A DNA stretch of 19,571 nt. It comes from an uncultured Oscillospiraceae bacterium. Lineage in GTDB: Bacteria; Bacillota_A; Clostridia; Oscillospirales; Acutalibacteraceae. Location of the stretch: the NCBI GenBank assembly GCA_910587995.1, contig CAJUNS010000042.1, forward strand, positions 1 through 19,571. Direction: 5' to 3'. The notes below the pieces were generated by a model, which had not been told where the DNA came from, made no database searches, and saw nothing but the letters and a program-made list of their open reading frames with translations. Positions 6,323 through 12,352 of the stretch are shown here, in pieces (within the stretch, counting starts at the first letter, position 1; each line of letters starts with the position of its first letter). The position numbers were made by a program, and so were the translations under genes.

Positions 6323-7723
6323 CTACTCTTCTTTTTCCCTCTTGGGCATGCTCTTTCCCATAGCCGCCAAGGCAATGGCCACCAGCGGGTTGATCCACCC
6401 GAAGAAGGTGAAGGGGCCGTACTGCCAAGCGGATACGCCCAGCATGTTTTCGGTAAACCCGGCCCCCGTGCTGTAGGGCACAATTCCTCCAAAGACCGTG
6501 CCCGCGTCTTCCAGGGCCCGGCTCAGGTTCTGGGGCTTCAGCCCGCGCTCCTGGTAGAGGGGGCGGAACAGCCGCCCGGTCATAATAATGGCCACATACT
6601 GCTGGCCGGTGCCCAGCAGCACGCCCCAGGCGGTGAGGATGGTGGCAATCACCAGCCCCCGGTCCGACTTCACATGGCTGACCACTTTTTCCAAAATACT
6701 CCCAGCCATCCCGGTGCGCTCAAAGATGCCCGCGAAGCTTAACGCAATGAGCATCAGCGCCACGGTGCGCATCATGCTGAGGACGCCGCCCCGGTTCAGC
6801 AGGGTGTCTACCGCCTCCACGCCGGTGCTGGCGGAATAGCCGCTCATCACGCCTCCCAGCAGGGCGTTGAAGTCCGCGCCCTGCACGGCCAGAGCCGCCA
6901 GATATCCCAGCAGGGCCGCGCCCAGCAGCCCCGGCAGGGCGGGAACCCGGAAGACCACCATAACCAGCACCAAAAGAGGCGGCAGAAGCAGCAGGGGATG
7001 AATGACGAAATGCTCCCGCAGAGCCGCCAAAGTGGCCTGTACTTGGGCGGAACCGGCGGAACCGCCCCCAAAGACAAAGCCCAGAACCCCATAGATAACA
7101 ATACAGATCGCATAGGTGGGCGTGGTGGTCACCATCATGTGGCGGATGTGTTCGAACACATTGGTGTCCGACACGGAGGGCGCTAGATTGGTGGTGTCGG
7201 AGAGGGGGGACATTTTATCGCCGAAATAGGCCCCGGACACAATGGCGCCCACGGTAATGGGCGCGGGAATGCCAATGGCCTCCCCAATGCCGAACAGGGC
7301 CACGCCCACGGTGCCGATGGTGGAAAGGCTGCTGCCAATGGCCAGGGAGACCAGGGAGCAGAGCAGCAGAGTGGTCACCAAAAAGAAGCGGGGGGAGATG
7401 ATTTGCAGGCCGTAATACACCATGGAGGGGATGATCCCCCCAGCCATCCAGGCGGCGATGAGCACGCCAATGGACATGATGATCAAAAGGGCTGGCAGGG
7501 CAGGGGTAATGGCCTGGGTGATACCCTCCAGCATATTTTGCCAGGAGAAGCGGTGGAACGCCCCCACAATGGCCGCGAAAGCCGCCGCCAGCAGCAGGGG
7601 GACATGGGGGGCGCTGCCAAGCCCAGCGGTAAAGGACACCACCAGGGCGATGAGCACCGCGAAGGTGGCCAGGGAGAGCCAGAAGCCCACCGGCCGGGGG
7701 GCTTTGTGTTCCTTGTTCAACAT
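6323..7723 (-). CDS. nhaC: NhaC-family Na+/H+ antiporter
   Basis: This 466-residue integral membrane protein has roughly a dozen hydrophobic segments. The NhaC hallmark GAYFGDKMSPLSDTTNLAP lies in the first half, after a GSSLSTIGTVGVALFGIG segment. The C-terminal half has GVLLGTGQQYVAIIMTG and FGGIVPYSTGAGFT. Family members exchange protons for Na+, and some relatives exchange organic ions such as malate/lactate or tyrosine/tyramine, so the substrate is not certain. The start at 7723 is set by GAGGAGG just upstream; the longer open frame runs through the promoter and repeat copy B. It is monocistronic by spacing. No T-run terminator is seen downstream; the next structure is the repeat copy A hairpin. 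Confidence 0.9.
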   Translation of the reverse strand: MLNKEHKAPRPVGFWLSLATFAVLIALVVSFTAGLGSAPHVPLLLAAAFAAIVGAFHRFSWQNMLEGITQAITPALPALLIIMSIGVLIAAWMAGGIIPSMVYYGLQIISPRFFLVTTLLLCSLVSLAIGSSLSTIGTVGVALFGIGEAIGIPAPITVGAIVSGAYFGDKMSPLSDTTNLAPSVSDTNVFEHIRHMMVTTTPTYAICIVIYGVLGFVFGGGSAGSAQVQATLAALREHFVIHPLLLLPPLLVLVMVVFRVPALPGLLGAALLGYLAALAVQGADFNALLGGVMSGYSASTGVEAVDTLLNRGGVLSMMRTVALMLIALSFAGIFERTGMAGSILEKVVSHVKSDRGLVIATILTAWGVLLGTGQQYVAIIMTGRLFRPLYQERGLKPQNLSRALEDAGTVFGGIVPYSTGAGFTENMLGVSAWQYGPFTFFGWINPLVAIALAAMGKSMPKREKEE

Positions 7724-7759
7724 GAGTTCCTCCTCAAAAGGGTTTTCTGTTCCAGACAA

Positions 7760-7788
7760 ATTATAGCACAAAGGGGCGGCGGGCGCAA
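7760..7788 (-). promoter_or_regulatory. promoter of nhaC
   Basis: On the minus strand TTGCGC (7783-7788), a 17-base spacer and a perfect TATAAT (7760-7765) lie about 37 bases upstream of the nhaC start. The -35 box is weak (3 of 6). Repeat copy B begins about 18 bases further upstream. Confidence 0.65.
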
Positions 7789-7805
7789 TGAGAAGCTGCG
7801 GCGGA

Positions 7806-7847
7806 GGAGTGTCCGTTTCGGAGAGCTTTGTGTGGTTGGGACAATCC
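7806..7847 (+). repeat. dispersed repeat, copy B (hairpin-less derivative)
   Basis: This 42-base copy begins GGAGTGTCCGTTTCGGAGAG, as in copy C, and ends GGTTGGGACAATCC. It lacks the roughly 45-base central hairpin and ATGATTAT segment present in copies A and C. Its ends GGAGTGTCC and GGACAATCC are near-perfect inverted repeats (8 of 9). It is inverted relative to copy A, so the two bracket nhaC. Confidence 0.75.
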
Positions 7848-8003
7848 CCTGGGGCGGGCCAGCGCCTCATCGCGGTGGTAATGATGGAAGACGGGCCGCG
7901 CTCTGGGAAGCCCCTTTATGCCCATTCTTCGCTTTTTAGACAATTTTTCTTCTGTTATAGCAAGAAACACCAGGATGCGTGTAGAAAAAATCTTCAAGTC
8001 CCC
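7848..8003. other. non-coding stretch between nhaC and the ABC exporter operon
   Basis: Nothing with gene-like character was found here. Open frames crossing it are extensions of nhaC or of the ABC ATPase without ribosome binding sites. It is more AT-rich towards 7930-8000 and leads into the ABC operon promoter. Confidence 0.5.
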
Positions 8004-8032
8004 TTGACGCGGCTCCCGCCGCATACTATAAT
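8004..8032 (+). promoter_or_regulatory. sigma-A-type promoter of the ABC exporter operon
   Basis: TTGACG (8004-8009), a 17-base spacer and TATAAT (8027-8032) form a near-consensus promoter. It lies about 95 bases upstream of the ATPase start at 8127. Confidence 0.8.
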
Positions 8033-8126
8033 GATTGTCCCTGCCTCAAAAGGCGGGCCCCCGTGTTCCGCGGCTGAACGGGGCGTCATCCATCCGAAGC
8101 ACCGGAAAATGAAAGGAGTGTTCTGT

Positions 8127-8918
8127 ATGATTGAAGTGCAAGACCTGTGCAAGACCTTTCAGGTTGCCCGCCGGGAGGGCGGGCTGGGTCAGGCGGTGAA
8201 GGCGCTGTTTCACCGGGAGTATGAGACCATCCACGCCCTGGAGGGCGTCAGCTTCACAGTAAAAGATGGAGAAATGGTAGGCTACATAGGTCCCAACGGG
8301 GCGGGAAAGTCCAGCACCATCAAGATTCTAAGCGGCATCCTGACGCCGGACAGCGGCATGTGCCGGATTAACGGCCGGATCCCCTGGAAGGACCGCCGGA
8401 AGCATGTGAAGGAGATCGGCGTGGTCTTTGGCCAGCGGACCCAGCTTTGGTGGGACGTGCCCGTGGCGGACTCCTTCGAGCTTTTGAGGGAAATCTACGC
8501 CATTCCCACAGAGGTCTACCAAAAAAATGTGGACGAGCTCACGGAGCTTTTGGACCTGGCCCAGCTGCTGTGCACCCCGGCCCGCCAGCTCTCATTGGGC
8601 CAGCGCATGCGCTGTGAGATCGCCGGGTCCCTGCTCCACAGCCCTAAAATCCTCTTTTTGGACGAGCCCACCATTGGTCTGGATGCGGTGTCCAAGCTGG
8701 CGGTTCGGGACTTCATCAAGCGCCTGAACAAAGAGCGGCGCACCACGGTGCTGCTGACCACCCACGACATGCAGGACATCGAGGCCCTGGCCAGCCGGAT
8801 CCTTCTCATTGGCAACGGGAAAATCCTCCTGGACGGGGGCCTGGAGGACATCCGCCGGGGCGGCGAGCACATTGACGAGACCGTGGCCGAGCTTTACAAA
8901 AAGTTCGACGTGACCTGA
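8127..8918 (+). CDS. ABC exporter ATP-binding protein
   Basis: This 263-residue ATPase powers the two permeases encoded directly downstream. Seen are Walker A GPNGAGKS (55-62), the Q-loop VFGQRTQLWWD (Q103), the signature LSLGQRMR (155-162), Walker B ILFLDEPTIGLD (175-186) and the switch His in TTHD (H213). The FGQRTQLWWD region and the partner type place it with ATPases that serve ABC2_membrane_6 (formerly DUF990) permeases. From memory those ATPases are often about 320 residues. Here the segment between GGLEDIRR and the final HIDETVAELYKKF appears shortened, as if a C-terminal subdomain were lost. The start is fixed by AAAGGAG. The exported substrate is unknown. Confidence 0.92.
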   Translation: MIEVQDLCKTFQVARREGGLGQAVKALFHREYETIHALEGVSFTVKDGEMVGYIGPNGAGKSSTIKILSGILTPDSGMCRINGRIPWKDRRKHVKEIGVVFGQRTQLWWDVPVADSFELLREIYAIPTEVYQKNVDELTELLDLAQLLCTPARQLSLGQRMRCEIAGSLLHSPKILFLDEPTIGLDAVSKLAVRDFIKRLNKERRTTVLLTTHDMQDIEALASRILLIGNGKILLDGGLEDIRRGGEHIDETVAELYKKFDVT

Positions 8919-8931
8919 GCGAGGTGGAAGC

Positions 8932-9735
8932 ATGAAAAAATATCTCGCGTTTTTCCGCCTGCGCTTTACCATGGGCCTGCAATACCGGGCGGCCGCCCTG
9001 GGGGGCCTGGCGTGCCAGTTTTTCTGGGGAGCCATGGCCATTTTAGCCTTTGGCGCTTTCTATAAGACCGACCCGGCGTCCTTTCCCATGAGCATGTCTG
9101 CTACCGCCAGCTACATCTGGCTGCAGCAGGCCCTGCTGACCTTGGTGAGCATGGGCGGCATAGACCAGGAGTTCTTTAACGTCATTCAAAGCGGCAACGT
9201 GGCCTATGAGCTGTGCCGCCCTGTGGATGTGTATGGCATGTGGTACGCCCGCTCTGCGGCCACCCGGGTGGCCAACGCCTTTATGCGCTGCATGCCGGTG
9301 CTGGCTGTGGCGGCGCTGGTCCCCGCCCCTTACGGCCTTAGCGCGCCCCCAAGCCTGACCGCCTTTTTGCTGTTTCTGGTTTCCCTGGCCCTGGCCTTGG
9401 GGGTGGTCACGGCTTTGGGGATGATCGTCTACATGCTTACCTTTCACACCATCAGCCCCCGGGGCGTGCGGCTCATCGCGGTGGGTGCCAGCGACTTTTT
9501 CTCGGGCAACATTGTGCCTCTGCCCTTTTTCCCCGAGGGCTTCCGCCAGTTTTCCGAGCTGCTGCCCTTTTCCTCCACGGCCAATGTGCCCATCCGCATT
9601 TACACCGGGGACCTTTACGGCCAGGAGATGCTCTGGCTGATGCTCCTGCAGGCTTTCTGGATTGCGGCCCTGGTAGCCCTTGGAAAGCTGCTGGAATGGA
9701 AGGAACTGAAAAACGTGGTCGTACAGGGAGGGTGA
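8932..9735 (+). CDS. ABC-2-type permease (ABC2_membrane_6-like), subunit 1
   Basis: This 267-residue membrane protein has about six hydrophobic segments, including AALGGLACQFFWGAMAILAF near the N-terminus, FLLFLVSLALALGVVTALGM centrally and WLMLLQAFWIAALVALG near the C-terminus. The N-terminal layout, the ELCRPVDVYGMWYAR loop and the FFSGNIVPLPFFPEGF segment fit ABC2_membrane_6 permeases, which work as unlike pairs with one ATPase. It begins 13 bases after the ATPase stop with GAGGTGG as ribosome binding site, and ends 3 bases before the second permease. The substrate is not deducible. The pairing with the next gene strongly suggests a heteromeric exporter. Confidence 0.88.
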   Translation: MKKYLAFFRLRFTMGLQYRAAALGGLACQFFWGAMAILAFGAFYKTDPASFPMSMSATASYIWLQQALLTLVSMGGIDQEFFNVIQSGNVAYELCRPVDVYGMWYARSAATRVANAFMRCMPVLAVAALVPAPYGLSAPPSLTAFLLFLVSLALALGVVTALGMIVYMLTFHTISPRGVRLIAVGASDFFSGNIVPLPFFPEGFRQFSELLPFSSTANVPIRIYTGDLYGQEMLWLMLLQAFWIAALVALGKLLEWKELKNVVVQGG

Positions 9736-9738
9736 ATC

Positions 9739-10518
9739 ATGCTGAAACTATATGGTAAATATTTTTCCATTCATTTAAAGTCTGTTATGCAGTATAAAGG
9801 CTCTTTTTTTGCCACGGTCATCGGCTCCTTTCTCACCTCCTTTACGGTGTTTTTGGGAATTTTTTTCCTGTTCCAGCGGTTCCACCAGGTGGAGGACTTC
9901 ACCTATGAGCAGGTGCTGCTCTGCTATGGCATCATGCTTATGGGCTTTGCCGCGGCCCAGATGTTCGCTTCGGGCTTTAAGGTCTTTGACTCCATGATCG
10001 CCAACGGGGAGTTTGACCGCATTCTCTGCCGCCCCCGGAATGAGATTTTCCAGGTGCTGGCCTACCGCGTTGACTTTGTGCGCATCGGCATGCTTTTGCA
10101 AGGGGTTGTAATGCTGGCCTATGGCCTGCTCAGCTGCCAGGTAGACTGGAATTTTCCCCGGGTGGTAACAGTGGTCTTTATGGTGATAGGCGGCTGCGTG
10201 TTGTTTTCCGCTCTGTTCCTGCTGGATGGCTCCATCGCTTTTTTCACCCTTCAGGGGTTGGAATTTATGAATGTCTTCACCTATGGGGCCATTGAGCACG
10301 GCAAATACCCGCTGGGCATTTACGGCAGGGAGATGCTTACCTTTTGCACTTTTGTTGTCCCCTACGCGCTGGTGCAGTACTACCCATTGACCTATGTGCT
10401 GGGCCGGTCGGACAACCCGTTCTTCATCTTTTTGCCCCTGGTGGCCTGCCTGTTTGTGATTCCCTGCTGGATCGTGTGGCGGATCGGCGTGCGGCGGTAT
10501 AAATCTACAGGGTCCTGA
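9739..10518 (+). CDS. ABC-2-type permease (ABC2_membrane_6-like), subunit 2
   Basis: This 259-residue membrane protein has about six hydrophobic segments, from FFATVIGSFLTSFTVFLGIF near the N-terminus to FFIFLPLVACLFVIPCWIVW at the C-terminus. The FDRILCRPRNEIFQVLA loop parallels the CRPVDVYGMW loop of its partner, and the TFVVPYALVQYYPLTYVLG segment is typical of this permease type. It starts 3 bases after permease 1 with GGAGGG as ribosome binding site, so the two are almost certainly co-translated and form the transmembrane channel together. The short basic tail RRYKSTGS should be cytoplasmic. Confidence 0.88.
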   Translation: MLKLYGKYFSIHLKSVMQYKGSFFATVIGSFLTSFTVFLGIFFLFQRFHQVEDFTYEQVLLCYGIMLMGFAAAQMFASGFKVFDSMIANGEFDRILCRPRNEIFQVLAYRVDFVRIGMLLQGVVMLAYGLLSCQVDWNFPRVVTVVFMVIGGCVLFSALFLLDGSIAFFTLQGLEFMNVFTYGAIEHGKYPLGIYGREMLTFCTFVVPYALVQYYPLTYVLGRSDNPFFIFLPLVACLFVIPCWIVWRIGVRRYKSTGS

Positions 10519-10534
10519 GATGGGAGGAATCGCT

Positions 10535-11044
10535 ATGTTGGAAACAAAGGATTTGATTTTTGGCAAGGCAAGGTTCGAGGATTGGCGGGCCATGTACCGC
10601 AATGTCTGGAGCCGTCCGGAGAGCTTCCGCTATATGGTGCCGGAGCTGTCTCCGGATGAAGCGGAAGCTCAGGAGCGGATGCGCCGGACCATTGGCTTCC
10701 AGGCGGAACGGGAGACGGCCTATACCATTTTCCTAAAGTCTACTGGCGAGGCGATCGGTTTTACGGGAATCGCCCCGTTGGAAGGGGACGTCTGGGAGGA
10801 GACGGGCATCTGTCTGGGCCCGGACTTTTGGGGCCGGGGCTATGGCTGGCAGGTGCTGCAAGCTCTTCTGGCCCTGGCAAAAGAGCGGGGCGCCAAAACC
10901 TTTCAATACTCCTCTTGGGAGGAGAACGCCGCCTCCCGGGCCTTGGCGGCCAAAGCGGGGTTTGAGCCCTGCGGGGCAGAGGAGCACACCCGCCCCTATG
11001 ATGGCCGGGCGTACCGGCTGATCCGCTATCAGAAGAGATTATAA
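10535..11044 (+). CDS. GNAT-family N-acetyltransferase
   Basis: This 169-residue Acetyltransf_3 (RimJ/RimL-like) protein transfers an acetyl group from acetyl-CoA to an amine. The acetyl-CoA loop is seen in GICLGPDFWGRGYGWQVLQALL, followed by the ENAASRALAAKAGFEPCG segment typical of the last core helix and strand. The start at 10535 is preferred because GGGAGG is 7 bases upstream; an in-frame ATG at 10520 lies before that site and lacks its own. It starts 16 bases after the second permease and is the last gene of the ABC operon. It could modify a substrate exported by the transporter or provide a linked resistance, but that is inference. Confidence 0.88.
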   Translation: MLETKDLIFGKARFEDWRAMYRNVWSRPESFRYMVPELSPDEAEAQERMRRTIGFQAERETAYTIFLKSTGEAIGFTGIAPLEGDVWEETGICLGPDFWGRGYGWQVLQALLALAKERGAKTFQYSSWEENAASRALAAKAGFEPCGAEEHTRPYDGRAYRLIRYQKRL

Positions 11045-11052
11045 GCGCGCAA

Positions 11053-11083
11053 AAAGAGCTGGCCTCCTGTGGGCCAGCTCTTT
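11053..11083. terminator. bidirectional rho-independent terminator
   Basis: A perfect 12-bp stem AAAGAGCTGGCC / GGCCAGCTCTTT with a 7-base loop lies between two convergent operons. On the minus strand it is followed by TTTTTGCG, so it ends the macB-like operon well. On the plus strand only three T follow, so it is a weaker end for the acetyltransferase gene 8 bases upstream. Confidence 0.88.
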
Positions 11084-11095
11084 GCTATGGCGGAA

Positions 11096-12352
11096 TTATT
11101 CGTGCCGCAGGGCGTCGATGGGATTCAGATTAGCGGCCTTCACCGAGGGCATCAGCCCAAAGATGATGCCGATGATCATGGAGAACACCACGCCGAAGAG
11201 AATGGCCGGCACGCTGATGGCCACTGGTGTCTCCGCAATGCGGGAGATCAGCTGGGCCAAGCCAATGCCTACGCCAACCCCCAGCAAGCCGCCCAAACTG
11301 GTGAGCAGGGCCGCTTCGGTCAAAAACTGCCACAAAATGCGGCTCTTTTTGGCCCCGATGGCCTTTTTTAGGCCAATCTCCCGGGTGCGCTCGGTGACCG
11401 ACACCAGCATGATGTTCATTACGCCGATGCCGCCCACCAGCAGGGAGATGCTGGCAATCCACACCAACTGCTGGTTGGTGGCGTTGCTCAGGTCTTGCAG
11501 GTCCTTGGCTTTTTCCAAGGTGTCCTCCGCCCGGTAGACGATCTGTTCGTTGCGGTTGTAGGTGTTCAGCAGGTCCGCGGCGCTTTTGCCCACTGTGGAC
11601 ATGGCCTCGGTGTAGCTGACCTTAATGGCCAGTTCCATGGGCTCGTCATAGACAAACAGAGTGGGCCAAATGGCCTGGGGCACGTACACCGCCCCGGACT
11701 GCTGGCTGTTCATATAGGTGTAGTACTCGTCAATGGTGTTGATTACCGGCTCAAACTTGGTTACCTGCTCCACCACGCCCACAATCACCAGGGGGATGGA
11801 GTTGAACTCCACGGTCTTGCCCAGGGGGTCCTCGCTCTGGAACAGAGTCCGGGCGGTTTCCTGGTCCAGAATGGCCACGTTTCGAAAGCCGCTGGCATCG
11901 TTGGGCACAAACATCCGGCCGGACTTCAGCCGGTAGCCGCAGGTGGTAAAGTAGCTGTTGTCAATGCCGTACACCGGGCAGCCGGACATGGCCGTGTCGT
12001 TGTAGTAGAAGGTGCTGTTCCAGCCCTGCCGCCGGTTGTAGGCGCTGGCGGTCTCCACATTGGGAAGGGCCAGAATCTCTTCCATCATGCCCTCGTTGAT
12101 CAGGGGAACCCCGTCCGGAATGCCCTCGTCTGTGGTGTAAACGCTGTTCCACTCGGTAGAATACAGCTGAATCTTTGTCACATTATTTCCCGCGCCAATC
12201 AGGTTTTGCTTGATCTGCTCGTTGGTGCCCTTGATGGTGGACACAATGGAAATAATGGAGGCAATGCCGATGATAATGCCCAGCATGGTCAAAAAGGACC
12301 GCATTTTATGGGCCCATATGCCCTGGAAGGACAGGCGGATATTTTCAATCAA
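11096..12352 (-). CDS. MacB/FtsX-type ABC transporter permease
   Basis: This 418-residue permease has the MacB topology. TM1 is near residues 17-40 (RSFLTMLGIIIGIASIISIVS), followed by a large extracellular domain of about 240 residues (MacB_PCD) and three C-terminal TM segments within the FtsX domain. The hallmark GGIGVMNIMLVSVTERTREIGLKKAIGAKKS region begins near residue 302, and the protein ends NPIDALRHE. It is the last gene of the operon and would use the ATPase encoded two genes upstream. MacB-type systems act as mechanotransmission exporters, and in monoderms they often handle peptides or antimicrobials. The start is TTG at 12352, with GGAGGT about 10 bases upstream, overlapping the end of adaptor 2 by 8 bases. 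Confidence 0.93.
   Translation of the reverse strand: MIENIRLSFQGIWAHKMRSFLTMLGIIIGIASIISIVSTIKGTNEQIKQNLIGAGNNVTKIQLYSTEWNSVYTTDEGIPDGVPLINEGMMEEILALPNVETASAYNRRQGWNSTFYYNDTAMSGCPVYGIDNSYFTTCGYRLKSGRMFVPNDASGFRNVAILDQETARTLFQSEDPLGKTVEFNSIPLVIVGVVEQVTKFEPVINTIDEYYTYMNSQQSGAVYVPQAIWPTLFVYDEPMELAIKVSYTEAMSTVGKSAADLLNTYNRNEQIVYRAEDTLEKAKDLQDLSNATNQQLVWIASISLLVGGIGVMNIMLVSVTERTREIGLKKAIGAKKSRILWQFLTEAALLTSLGGLLGVGVGIGLAQLISRIAETPVAISVPAILFGVVFSMIIGIIFGLMPSVKAANLNPIDALRHE

Noticed and set aside
6064..6363. 99-codon plus-strand open frame over the nusB leader and repeat copy A
   Set aside because: It lies across a promoter, a leader hairpin and a repeat. Its similarity to an antisense frame over copy C comes from the repeat, not from a conserved protein.
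7724..7870. 49-codon N-terminal extension of NhaC
   Set aside because: It runs through the nhaC promoter and repeat copy B, while the ATG at 7723 has GAGGAGG directly upstream.
7788..8126. 113-codon N-terminal extension of the ABC ATPase
   Set aside because: It would cross repeat copy B and the promoter at 8004-8032. The ATG at 8127 has a good ribosome binding site and matches where homologues begin.
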